Shown here: positions 1 to 6,487 of the stretch, piece after piece
How the letters are laid out: each line of letters begins with the position of its first letter
Position numbering within the stretch: position 1 is the stretch's first letter
The notes under the pieces: model-generated
The model's input: the letters and a program-made list of their open reading frames with translations, nothing else
Told to the model about the DNA's origin: nothing
The model's database searches: none
Assembly: GCA_029858845.1 (NCBI GenBank)
Contig: JAOUEG010000097.1
Coordinates: 1-6,607 of the forward strand
Direction: 5' to 3'
From: Chloroflexota bacterium
GTDB lineage: Bacteria; Chloroflexota; Limnocylindria; Limnocylindrales; CSP1-4
Length of the DNA: 6,607 nt
Translations under genes and position numbers: made by a program

Positions 1-1032
1 CTGGCGCACGGAGGCGTCACCGTGCGGGTGATCTCCGGTGACGACCCGGTGACCGTGAACGCCGTCACGCGTCGGCTGGGACTGGAGGGCGCCGAACCGG
101 CACGCAGTGGGCCCGACCTGGCCGGGCTCGACGATGACGAGCTCGCCGCCGTCACCGCGCCCGTCACGCGCTTCGGTCGCGTGGACCCGGACCTCAAGGC
201 ACGCCTTGTCGCCACGTTCCGCCGCCAGGGCCACTACGTCGCGATGATCGGCGACGGCGTCAACGACGTCCTGCCGCTCCGGGGGGCGGACCTTGCCGTC
301 GCGATGGCGAGTGGCGCACCTGCCACCCGGGCGGCGGCCGATCTCGTCCTCCTGGGCGACGCCTTCGCCGTGCTTCCCCGTGCCGTCGTCGAGGGACGCC
401 GGATCCTGGCGGCGATGCAGGCGACGCTGGTCCTGCTGCTGTCGCGGACCTTCGCTGTGCTGCTCATCGTCGCCGGCGCGGCCGTGCTGTCCATGCCGTT
501 CCCGATCACGCCGCGACAGAACGCCATCCTCGCGCTGCTGACCGTGGGTGCTCCGCTCATCCTGCTCGTCCTGTGGGTCCCGCCCTCGCGGACGCCGCCG
601 CGGTTGCTGCGCCACACCCTCGTGACGTCGGTTCCGGCCGGGATCGCCCTCGGAGCGCTCTCCCTTGCGACGTTCGCCTGGTCGCTGGGGAACGGGGCCT
701 CCGATCAGGTCGCGCGCACCGTGCTGACCTCCACCGCGGTCTTCGGCGGCCTCGGGCTGCTGCCACTCATCCGGCCGCCCCGGCGTCCCCCGGAGGACCC
801 TCCACTGGACCAGATCAAGCCGTGGGCTCTGGCCGCCATCTCGGCCGCCATCTATGGCGTCCTCATGCAAGTGCCGCTGGTCTACGAGTTCTACGATCTC
901 GCGCCCCTGACGATCGCCGAGCTGGCCGCCCTTGCCCTCATATCAGCCGCGTGGACCGTGGGGCTTCACGGAGTGCGCTGGGCACTCGCCGAGGGTCGCG
1001 GCCGGATGGGCGCGCCCCCGCCGGGAGCGTGA
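1..1032 (+). CDS. Cation-transporting P-type ATPase, C-terminal part (CtpE-like), 5' end outside window
   Basis: This is the C-terminal part of a membrane ion pump that couples ATP hydrolysis to cation transport. The frame is open from base 1, so the true start and the DKTGT phosphorylation site lie upstream. Visible are the end of the P domain, with an ISGDDP version of the TGD(K/D)P motif at codons 11-16 and the hinge motif GDGVND at codons 84-89, followed by the usual AD-x-AVAM-x-SG stretch. About six hydrophobic segments follow, at roughly codons 140-163, 170-190, 201-222, 230-252, 272-294 and 298-320, matching M5-M10 of P2-type pumps. The wording after GDGVND (a VLPLRGAD stretch, then ATRAAADLVLL) resembles mycobacterial CtpE, a calcium-uptake ATPase; that assignment is from memory of the family. 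Ion specificity cannot be read from this fragment. The last 67 bp overlap the convergent phosphoribosyltransferase gene, so no separate terminator exists between them. Confidence 0.93.
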   Translation: MAHGGVTVRVISGDDPVTVNAVTRRLGLEGAEPARSGPDLAGLDDDELAAVTAPVTRFGRVDPDLKARLVATFRRQGHYVAMIGDGVNDVLPLRGADLAVAMASGAPATRAAADLVLLGDAFAVLPRAVVEGRRILAAMQATLVLLLSRTFAVLLIVAGAAVLSMPFPITPRQNAILALLTVGAPLILLVLWVPPSRTPPRLLRHTLVTSVPAGIALGALSLATFAWSLGNGASDQVARTVLTSTAVFGGLGLLPLIRPPRRPPEDPPLDQIKPWALAAISAAIYGVLMQVPLVYEFYDLAPLTIAELAALALISAAWTVGLHGVRWALAEGRGRMGAPPPGA

Positions 1033-1679
1033 GCCGGGGCGGACGACAGGGCGGCCACGACCTCCTCGTCCGACGTCTGTTGGAAATCGACGTAGTAGAG
1101 CCCGATCGCACCGAACCAGGTCGGCGTGTCCAGGACGGCGACGTCGTCGACCAGCGGTCGCATTCGATCGAGGGTGTCCCGCGGTGCGACCGGCACGGCC
1201 AGGATCACCCGTACCGCGCCCCGCGCGCGGATGGACCTGATCGCGGCCCGCGCCGTCCCGCCCGTCGCGAGGCCGTCATCGACCAGGATGACCTCCCGTC
1301 CGATCAGCGGGACCGGGTCCGTCGCCCCTCGGTAGTGCGCGACGCGCCGGGCCAGCTCGCGCTCCTCCGCGGCGATGGTGGCATCGAGTTCGCCCGTGGT
1401 GATCCCGAGCTCCTCGATGAGCACGTCGTCGAGGACGACCACCCCGCCCTCGGCCAGGGCGCCCACTCCCAGCTCGGGTTGCCAGGGGCAGCCGATCTTG
1501 CGAACGACGATGGTGTCCAGCGGAGCCCGAAGGCGTCTGGCGATCTCGGCCGCGACCGGGACGCCGCCGCGGGCCATGCCGATGACGACCGGGAGGTCAG
1601 CCGACGCCCGTGGCCGCCGAGCCGCGAGGCGCTCGGCAAGCTGCCGTCCGGCGTCGCGTCGATCAGCGAATGGCTTCAT
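966..1679 (-). CDS. Stand-alone phosphoribosyltransferase (COG1926 type)
   Basis: The 237-aa protein is a type I phosphoribosyltransferase fold. Its N-terminus (FADRRDAGRQLAERL, residues 4-18) is the typical opening of the COG1926 group, which is sometimes fused to a dienelactone-hydrolase domain. A GMARGGVPVAAE stretch (34-45), a VVRKIG segment (58-63) and the PRPP-binding loop ILVDDGLATGGTARAA (131-146, acidic pair D134-D135) follow. The substrate in this group is not established, so no pathway is claimed. I chose the ATG at 1679 because it starts the conserved N-terminus and has GGGAGA 7 nt upstream (1687-1692); an in-frame ATG at 1739 would add 20 residues and overlap the upstream gene. 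The gene probably shares a transcript with the hemerythrin gene, 34 bp upstream. After the family's usual end (SDEEVVAAL) comes a 26-residue Pro/Ala/Arg-rich tail, 22 codons of which overlap the ATPase gene. Confidence 0.93.
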   Translation of the reverse strand: MKPFADRRDAGRQLAERLAARRPRASADLPVVIGMARGGVPVAAEIARRLRAPLDTIVVRKIGCPWQPELGVGALAEGGVVVLDDVLIEELGITTGELDATIAAEERELARRVAHYRGATDPVPLIGREVILVDDGLATGGTARAAIRSIRARGAVRVILAVPVAPRDTLDRMRPLVDDVAVLDTPTWFGAIGLYYVDFQQTSDEEVVAALSSAPAHAPGGGAPIRPRPSASAQRTP

Positions 1680-1713
1680 CGCCGCGTCTCCCGGCCCATC
1701 GGTCCCAGACGGC

Positions 1714-2205
1714 TCAGGCCGAGTCGAGCATCGTGACATCCCGCGCGGCGGTCATCGCCGCCTCGTCGAGCAGTGGCAGCAGCAGCCGCTCCTCGCGTTC
1801 GACGTGGGCGCGGACCAGGGTCTCCAGCGTGACAAGATGGCTCGTGAGCTCGCAGGCCTGGTCGTGGTCGGGCTCGTGGCGGAGCCTCTCGCGGTCGCCC
1901 TCGAGGCGACTCGCCGCACGCCGGATCTGGTGGTGCTCGAAGCGCATCACCTTGGTCGCCCACGGCGTCCCCGCGCGCCGGTCCATCTCCGGGTAGAGCC
2001 AGCCATCCTCCCAGGCCATATGTGGCTCGACGACCTTGTCCACCCAGTCAAGGACGTCGAGGAGGATGATCGACAGGTCCGGCGCGGCAACCAACCCGAT
2101 GGCACGGGTGACCTCGTGGATCCGGTCCATCCCCGGGCGAAGGTCGCGATGCTCGTGATCGGCGAACGTGCGCTCGGCGGTGAATGTGCGCGAGGACCGA
2201 GTCAT
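1714..2205 (-). CDS. Hemerythrin-like (HHE) domain protein
   Basis: This 163-aa all-helical protein has the spaced His/Glu ligands of a hemerythrin di-iron site: H17 or H19 in a DHEHRDL stretch, H62 and E66 in HMAWE, H91/H92 in EHHQI, and H134 and E138 in HVERE. The order H, HxxxE, H, HxxxE is the classical pattern, and the length fits a single four-helix bundle. Family members bind O2 or NO, or act in oxidative and nitrosative stress or iron handling; which applies here cannot be read from sequence. No signal peptide or membrane segment is seen, so it is likely cytoplasmic. The ATG at 2205 has AAGGGAG 7 nt upstream (2213-2219). It is the first gene of the minus-strand pair with the phosphoribosyltransferase and is divergent from the YbaK-like gene. 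An inverted repeat lies 25-48 bp upstream of the start. Confidence 0.92.
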   Translation of the reverse strand: MTRSSRTFTAERTFADHEHRDLRPGMDRIHEVTRAIGLVAAPDLSIILLDVLDWVDKVVEPHMAWEDGWLYPEMDRRAGTPWATKVMRFEHHQIRRAASRLEGDRERLRHEPDHDQACELTSHLVTLETLVRAHVEREERLLLPLLDEAAMTAARDVTMLDSA

Positions 2206-2229
2206 CGGTTGGCTCCCTTCGACGGCCCC

Positions 2230-2253
2230 CGGTCCCTCTCGGCAGCGGGACCG
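2230..2253. promoter_or_regulatory. Inverted repeat upstream of hemerythrin gene, candidate operator or 5'-UTR hairpin
   Basis: CGGTCCC at 2230-2236 and GGGACCG at 2247-2253 are perfect reverse complements separated by 10 nt. It lies 25-48 bp before the hemerythrin ATG, where a repressor or activator site or a leader hairpin would be expected. Arm centres are 17 bp apart, less than two helical turns. In a 70% GC sequence 7-bp arms can arise by chance, so the function is unproven. Confidence 0.4.
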
Positions 2254-2468
2254 CTCTGCTTCGACTCTCGACCAGGGCGCGCCCGACCGGAAGTGCCGTC
2301 CGTCATCTCATCGACGGCGCCTTGGCCCCCCGTCGGCAGGCCGACCCGCGGGCGCCCCCGGCCCCCGAACGATCACCGCCCGGCCCGCCCGCGTGACGCC
2401 CGTCGTTGGGGCCGTTCGGCATGGCCCGGACCGACCGATGGCCGAGGACCCGGGCACGAGGCGGCGAC

Positions 2469-2474
2469 TAGGCT
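2469..2474 (+). promoter_or_regulatory. Candidate -10 element (TAGGCT) for the YbaK-like/Usp transcript
   Basis: TAGGCT fits the TANNNT core of sigma-70-type -10 boxes and is one of few TA-containing hexamers in this GC-rich region. It is 33 bp before the ATG at 2507, giving a 5' leader of about 26 nt that ends in the Shine-Dalgarno site. No good TTGACA-like -35 lies 16-19 bp upstream, so the call is tentative. Confidence 0.35.
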
Positions 2475-2491
2475 GGTGCAACCAACCGCCG

Positions 2492-2499
2492 AAGGAGGG
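2492..2499 (+). promoter_or_regulatory. Strong Shine-Dalgarno site fixing the YbaK-like start
   Basis: AAGGAGGG ends 7 nt before the ATG at 2507. It is the strongest ribosome-binding site in the window and decides against the in-frame start at 2168, which would add 113 residues of low-complexity sequence unlike the family. Confidence 0.8.
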
Positions 2500-2506
2500 C
2501 GTCACC

Positions 2507-3028
2507 ATGAGCGCTGCCACGATCCTGGATCGGCCGCATGCCGGCCTGCTCGATTGGCTCGCCAGCCACGGCGTCGAGCACGAGGTGCACGAGCATCCGG
2601 AAGCGTTCACGGCGCGCCAGACCGCCAGTGCGGAGGGCGTCGATCCGGCGACCTTCACCAAGGTGGTCGTGGTCGGTACCGAGGACGATCGGACCGCCAT
2701 GCTGCTCGTCGACGCCATCGACCAGGTCGATCTCCACAAAGCGCGAGCGATCCTCGACGCGAAGGACGTGAGGCTCCTCGCGGAACCCGATGCCGCCGCA
2801 CTGACCCCCGGCTGCGAGACCGGCGCGGTCCCGGCCCTGGGCGCGCTGTTCGACCTGCCGATGTTCGCCGACTACGCCGTCCGCGACGATCCGGTCATCA
2901 GCTTCAACGCCGGCAGTCACCGCTTCAGCGTCCGCGTGGACCGGGTCGCCTGGGAACGGGCGACCGGAGTGCTCTACGCCGACCTCGCGATCGATGACGA
3001 CATCCGCCCCACCTGGGCCCGGACATGA
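2507..3028 (+). CDS. YbaK/EbsC-family aminoacyl-tRNA deacylase-like protein
   Basis: This 173-aa protein matches the YbaK/ProX editing-domain family, which hydrolyses mischarged aminoacyl-tRNAs (Cys- or Ala-tRNA(Pro) in known members). Features in order are an N-terminal helix with the motif for a short ligand-binding edge (HEVHEHPEAFTARQTA, 25-40), TFTKVVVVG (49-57) whose K52 corresponds to the conserved catalytic-site lysine, a glycine segment GCETGAVPALG (102-112), and a C-terminal DDPVISFNAGS stretch (127-137) typical of the fold. The length is normal for a free-standing domain. It is the first gene of a rightward unit, and its stop overlaps the start of the universal stress protein as ATGA. 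The substrate amino acid cannot be told from sequence, and some relatives without clear tRNA activity share the same residues. Confidence 0.88.
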   Translation: MSAATILDRPHAGLLDWLASHGVEHEVHEHPEAFTARQTASAEGVDPATFTKVVVVGTEDDRTAMLLVDAIDQVDLHKARAILDAKDVRLLAEPDAAALTPGCETGAVPALGALFDLPMFADYAVRDDPVISFNAGSHRFSVRVDRVAWERATGVLYADLAIDDDIRPTWART

Positions 3029-3981
3029 CCGTCGATCCGGGACCGGGTGATCTCCTCGGCCCCAGGCGGGCCCTCGTCGCGATCGATGGGTCCACCGCGT
3101 CGGATGTCGCCATCGACCTCGTCGGGAGTCTGCCCTGGCCGGAGGGCTCGTCCATCCGCGTCATCGAGTGCCTCGATATGGGGCCCGGGCTGTACGGTGG
3201 CCCGTGGCCGGCCCTCGCCCTGACCCAGTCGGACGAGTTGGAGACGGCCCTGCGAGCGGAGGCGCACCACGAGATCGATGACGCTCGCGAGCGCCTTGCC
3301 GGGCCCGGCCGATCGATCTCCGGAGCCGTGGAGTTCGGTCGCCCCGCCTCCGTGATCGTGGAGGAGGCCCACAACATGTCGGCGGATCTCGTCGTGGTCG
3401 GCAGCCGGGGCCACGGGAGACTCGCGACGATGGTCCTGGGCTCCACCTCGGCCGAGGTGGTCGACCACGCGCCGGCGCCGGTCCTCGTCGCCCGCGGGAC
3501 ACGGATCGAGCGCATCGTGCTGGCGTGGGACGGGTCTCCCGTCGCCGAGCGGGCGGTGGATGCGGTCCGGCACTGGCCGATCCTGCAGGCGGCCGAGACC
3601 CGGGTCGTCGTCGTGGCGGATGTCGGGACGGCGTGGTGGACCGGCTTTGCCGACGTGGGGGCATCCGTATCTCCTGAACAGGCGACGATCGCGGTCGAAG
3701 CCGCGCGCGCCACATTGGCCGAAGCGGAGCGCATGGCGGACGACGTCGTGCGCGTCCTGCGCGAGGCCGGACGGACCGCCGAGGCCGACGTCCGCGAGGG
3801 TGACCCGGCCGACGCGATCATCGCCGCTGCGCAGGATGCCGGGGCCGATCTCATCGTCCTGGGGACGCACGGTAGGACAGGGCTCGCGCGTCTCCGGATG
3901 GGCAGCGTGGCGAGCAGCGTGGTCCGCCATGCGCCGTGCTCCGTGCTCGTCGTGCGCGCCCCTGAGGCCGAGTCCGCCTGA
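3025..3981 (+). CDS. Universal stress protein with two tandem Usp domains, ATP-binding type
   Basis: This 318-aa protein is two UspA folds in tandem. Domain 1 runs from about residue 14 to 157, with D21 near the first strand and a full nucleotide motif G-x2-G-x9-G-S starting at G126 (GSRGHG, then GS at 139-140). Domain 2 runs from about residue 161 to 312, with D169 in LAWDGS and the same motif starting at G280 (GTHGRTG, then GS at 293-294). Both motifs are intact, so both halves are predicted to bind ATP, as in tandem Usp proteins such as mycobacterial Rv2623; these act in growth arrest, hypoxia or redox stress. It is cytoplasmic, with no membrane segment. The start overlaps the YbaK-like stop by 4 bp and has no good Shine-Dalgarno site of its own, which points to translational coupling. 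Confidence 0.95.
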   Translation: MTVDPGPGDLLGPRRALVAIDGSTASDVAIDLVGSLPWPEGSSIRVIECLDMGPGLYGGPWPALALTQSDELETALRAEAHHEIDDARERLAGPGRSISGAVEFGRPASVIVEEAHNMSADLVVVGSRGHGRLATMVLGSTSAEVVDHAPAPVLVARGTRIERIVLAWDGSPVAERAVDAVRHWPILQAAETRVVVVADVGTAWWTGFADVGASVSPEQATIAVEAARATLAEAERMADDVVRVLREAGRTAEADVREGDPADAIIAAAQDAGADLIVLGTHGRTGLARLRMGSVASSVVRHAPCSVLVVRAPEAESA

Positions 3982-4102
3982 GCCGACCGCCACCCTCGTT
4001 CGGGCCGAAGGGCACTGGCCGCGACCGCGGGGGCTCCGGCAAGGTGCGTGCGCGGGCGATCGCCCCACAGACCGGGGCGCGCGGACGCACAGGAGGCCGC
4101 AG
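3982..4102 (+). other. Intergenic leader before the cDPGS-like gene, with small hairpin
   Basis: This 121-bp gap contains no gene. CGCCCC (4061-4066) and GGGGCG (4074-4079) can pair around a 7-nt loop just upstream of the ribosome-binding site. A weak TTCGG/CCGAA stem lies near the left end. No clear -35/-10 pair is visible, so it is unclear whether the cDPGS-OTC pair has its own promoter or is read through from the stress genes. Confidence 0.4.
4091..4096 (+). promoter_or_regulatory. Shine-Dalgarno site fixing the cDPGS-like start
   Basis: AGGAGG lies 6 nt before the ATG at 4103. The reading frame is open back to 3560, but that stretch overlaps the Usp gene in a different frame and carries no family similarity, so translation is placed at 4103. 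Confidence 0.8.
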
Positions 4103-5446
4103 ATGATCCCAAAGCAGATCGTGATCATGGGTGCCGCCGGGCGGGACTTCCACGACTTCAACGTCGCCTTCCGCGGCGATCCGCAGGTCAGGGTGGTCGC
4201 CTTCACCGCGACCCAGATCCCCGGTATCGCGGACCGGCGCTATCCGGCGGAACTCGCCGGACCCGGCTATCCCGAGGGCATCCCGATCCTCGCCGAGGCC
4301 GAACTGGAGCAGGTCGTGCGTGAGCAGGCGGTCGATGCGGTGGTGTTCGCGTACAGCGATGTCAGCCATGAGACCGTCATGCACGCGGCGTCACGGGCGC
4401 TCGCCGCGGGAGCCGATTTCGAGCTGCTCGGACCCGGCCGAACGATGATCGAGAGCCGCCGCCCGGTCGTTGCCGTCGGGGCGACCCGCACCGGTGCCGG
4501 CAAGAGCCAGACCACCCGCTACGTGGCGGCCCTCCTCGCGGCCGAGGGGCTCACCCCGGTCGTGATCCGGCACCCGATGCCGTACGGCGATCTCGTGGCG
4601 CAGCGCGTCCAGCGCTATGCCACCCATGCCGACCTCGACCGCTACGACACGACCATCGAGGAGCGCGAGGAATACGAGCCTCACCTCGATGCCGGACGGA
4701 TCGTCTACGCCGGCGTCGACTACGAGGAGATCCTGCGCGCCGCCGAGACCGAGGCCGACGTCATCCTGTGGGACGGCGGCAACAACGACTTCCCCTTCTA
4801 CCGGCCGGACCTGTTCATCGTCGTCGCCGACCCGCTGCGGTCAGGCGACGAGATGCACTTCCACCCGGGCGAAACGAACGTTCGCATGGCCGACGTCGTG
4901 ATCATCAACAAGATCGACTCGGCCGACCCGGCCGCGGTCGACTCGATGGCGATGCGGATCGCCGAAGTCAACCCGCGAGCGACCATCCTCACCGCGAGAT
5001 CCGACCTGAGCCTGGTCGGTGATCCGGTCGCCGGGAAGCGCGTGGTCGTCGTCGAGGACGGTCCCACGCTGACCCATGGCGGCATGACCTTCGGTGCCGG
5101 GATCGTGGCAGCCCGACGGTTCGGCGCCAAGGCCGTCGTCGACCCGACCAGCGCCGCCGTCGGGTCCATCCGCGACGTGCTGGACCGCTATCCGGCGCTG
5201 GAGCCGCTCGTGCCGGCGATGGGGTACGGCCCGACGCAGACCCAGGAACTGGAGGCCACCCTGAATGCCGTCGAAGCGGATCTCGTGCTCGCCGCTACGC
5301 CGATCGATCTGACCCGGATCCTGCGCCTGGACAAGCCCGTCAGCCGCGTGCGCTACGAGCTCGCTCAGGTCGACGGGCCGCCGCTCGAGACGCTGATCGC
5401 GCCGATCGTCGCGGCGACCCGCGTCCCGATCGCAACAGGGAGTTGA
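4103..5446 (+). CDS. Cyclic 2,3-diphosphoglycerate synthetase-like P-loop protein
   Basis: The 447-aa protein matches the family named after archaeal cyclic 2,3-diphosphoglycerate synthetase, which in methanogens closes 2,3-DPG to the cyclic solute using ATP. It opens with a Rossmann-like strand and MGAAGRDFHDFN (9-20), followed by FTATQIPGI and the YPEGIPI segment. The Walker A loop is GATRTGAGKSQTTR (126-139, K134). WDGGNNDFPFY (223-233) is the likely Walker B/metal region, and NKID (269-272) matches the G4 motif of G proteins, so GTP rather than ATP is possible. VVEDGPTLTHGGM and PAMGY follow in the C-terminal part. The length is close to archaeal members as I recall them. The stop is 4 bp from the OTC start, so the two are surely co-transcribed. 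Bacterial members have no settled function; the name should be read as a family label. Confidence 0.88.
   Translation: MIPKQIVIMGAAGRDFHDFNVAFRGDPQVRVVAFTATQIPGIADRRYPAELAGPGYPEGIPILAEAELEQVVREQAVDAVVFAYSDVSHETVMHAASRALAAGADFELLGPGRTMIESRRPVVAVGATRTGAGKSQTTRYVAALLAAEGLTPVVIRHPMPYGDLVAQRVQRYATHADLDRYDTTIEEREEYEPHLDAGRIVYAGVDYEEILRAAETEADVILWDGGNNDFPFYRPDLFIVVADPLRSGDEMHFHPGETNVRMADVVIINKIDSADPAAVDSMAMRIAEVNPRATILTARSDLSLVGDPVAGKRVVVVEDGPTLTHGGMTFGAGIVAARRFGAKAVVDPTSAAVGSIRDVLDRYPALEPLVPAMGYGPTQTQELEATLNAVEADLVLAATPIDLTRILRLDKPVSRVRYELAQVDGPPLETLIAPIVAATRVPIATGS
5437..5442 (+). promoter_or_regulatory. Shine-Dalgarno site of OTC gene, inside the cDPGS-like gene
   Basis: AGGGAG lies 8 nt before the ATG at 5451 and entirely within the last codons of the upstream gene, whose stop is at 5444-5446. 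Ribosomes finishing the first gene therefore reach the initiation site of the second, a coupling arrangement. Confidence 0.7.
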
Positions 5447-5450
5447 ACCG

Positions 5451-6431
5451 ATGACGTCCATCGCGAACGCCACGGCCGTCGTGGAGCGTCGGCCTCGTCA
5501 TCTGCTGACCTTGAGCGATCTCGGGGACCACGGTCTCCAGGCGATGCTGGACCTGACCGCCCGACTGAAACGCGAACCCGAGGCGTTTCGGGGCGCACTG
5601 GCCGGTGGGCGAGTCGGCATGATCTTCGACAAGCCCTCCACGCGAACTCGGGTCAGTCTCGAATCGGCCGCCTGGATGCTCGGCATGCTGCCGATCGTGC
5701 TGCGCCCGGACGAACTCCAGCTTGGACGTGGGGAAACGATCCACGACACGGCCCGGGCCCTGTCGCTCTATCTGGATGCCCTCACGGTCCGGACCCATGA
5801 CCAGGCTGACGTGGAAGCCATCGCGGCCGCCGCCTCGATCCCGGTCATCAATGCGCTCACGAACGAGCACCATCCGTGCCAGGCGCTCGCCGATGTCATG
5901 ACCCTCGAGGAGGAGTTCGGGACCCTGGCAGGGATCCAGGTCGCGTTCATCGGCGACGGCGACAACGTCTGCCATTCGCTGATCCAGGCTGCCGGCCTGG
6001 GGGGCTTCGAACTGCGCGTCGCGACCCCGCCTGGGTACGAACCGGATCCGGCGATCGTCGAGGAAGCTCGTGCGCGGGCCCTCCAGACAGGCGGCGTCAT
6101 CATCCTCACCCATGATCCCGAGGAAGCGGCCTACGGGGTCGAAGCGGTCTATGCCGACGTGTGGACCTCGATGGGCAAGGAGGCCGAGGGCGACGCCCGC
6201 CGAGCCGCCTTTGCCGGCTTCACCGTGGATCCCGACTTGATGTCCAGGGCCTCTCGATCCGCGATCTTCCTCCACTGCCTCCCGGCCCATCGCGGCGAGG
6301 AGGTGACGGATACCGTCATCGACGGGCCGGCGTCGCGCGTCTGGAAGCAGGCCGAGAATCGACTGCACACCGAAACGGCCCTGCTGTATGCCGTCCTGAC
6401 CGGCGATCCGACCGGCGAGCGCCTGACCTGA
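5451..6431 (+). CDS. argF: Ornithine carbamoyltransferase (OTC)
   Basis: This 326-aa enzyme transfers the carbamoyl group of carbamoyl phosphate to ornithine to give citrulline, or runs in reverse in arginine catabolism. All hallmark motifs are present: KPSTRTR (61-67, carbamoyl-phosphate loop), the HHPCQ stretch with H141-P142-C143-Q144, GDGDNVCHS before the ornithine domain, DVWTSMG (236-242, the ornithine-closing SMG loop) and HCLPAHRG (275-282, catalytic Cys276). The SMG loop separates OTC from aspartate carbamoyltransferase. The length is normal, with a short non-conserved N-terminal extension (about residues 1-14). The start at 5451 sits 4 bp after the upstream stop. Sequence alone does not show whether this is the anabolic (ArgF) or catabolic (ArcB) form; no arginine deiminase or carbamate kinase is in the window. 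The symbol is used in the broad sense. Confidence 0.96.
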   Translation: MTSIANATAVVERRPRHLLTLSDLGDHGLQAMLDLTARLKREPEAFRGALAGGRVGMIFDKPSTRTRVSLESAAWMLGMLPIVLRPDELQLGRGETIHDTARALSLYLDALTVRTHDQADVEAIAAAASIPVINALTNEHHPCQALADVMTLEEEFGTLAGIQVAFIGDGDNVCHSLIQAAGLGGFELRVATPPGYEPDPAIVEEARARALQTGGVIILTHDPEEAAYGVEAVYADVWTSMGKEAEGDARRAAFAGFTVDPDLMSRASRSAIFLHCLPAHRGEEVTDTVIDGPASRVWKQAENRLHTETALLYAVLTGDPTGERLT

Positions 6432-6487
6432 CAGCCCATCCGGCGTCGGCGCCTCGCGCGACGGAGCGACAGGCGACGGGAATCAGA

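Larger units (their letters stand above)
2206..2506. other. Divergent intergenic region between hemerythrin and YbaK-like genes
   Basis: These 301 bp separate the two divergent operons and must hold promoters for both. Open frames cross it in several phases, but none has a recognisable protein start or a Shine-Dalgarno site of its own. Seen inside are an inverted repeat at 2230-2253, overlapping small GC hairpins around 2312-2345 (CGACGG/CCGTCG, and GTCGG/CCGAC with a 4-nt loop), and a TAGGCT element at 2469. No convincing -35/-10 pair was found for the minus strand. Confidence 0.7.

Noticed and set aside
2312..2345. Small overlapping hairpins (CGACGG/CCGTCG and GTCGG/CCGAC)
   Set aside because: Five- to six-bp GC stems are frequent by chance at this base composition. 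They are mutually exclusive but show no anti-terminator layout or coding leader.
2168..2506. N-terminal extension of the YbaK-like frame back to 2168
   Set aside because: It would overlap the divergent hemerythrin gene and add 113 residues unlike the family. A strong AAGGAGGG site places the start at 2507.
2206..2506. DosR-type box (inward-facing GGGAC/GTCCC halves with an A/T centre)
   Set aside because: The only similar repeat, at 2230-2253, has its halves in the opposite order, a GC-rich 10-nt spacer and no A/T centre, so it does not match the known motif.
573..2997. Long plus-strand open frames (573-1736 and 1375-2997) across the minus-strand genes
   Set aside because: They are antisense to the phosphoribosyltransferase and hemerythrin genes, have no domain similarity and lack suitable ribosome-binding sites.
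3560..4102. N-terminal extension of the cDPGS-like frame back to 3560
   Set aside because: It overlaps the Usp gene in another frame. The family N-terminus and an AGGAGG site both point to 4103.
2925..4206. Two long minus-strand open frames (395 and 410 codons) antisense to the Usp gene
   Set aside because: Both are low-complexity Arg/Ser/Pro-rich translations overlapping each other and a clear tandem Usp on the plus strand.
5340..6368. 342-codon minus-strand open frame antisense to the OTC gene
   Set aside because: The plus strand carries an intact OTC with every catalytic motif. The antisense frame is a by-product of high GC in third positions and shows no recognisable domain.
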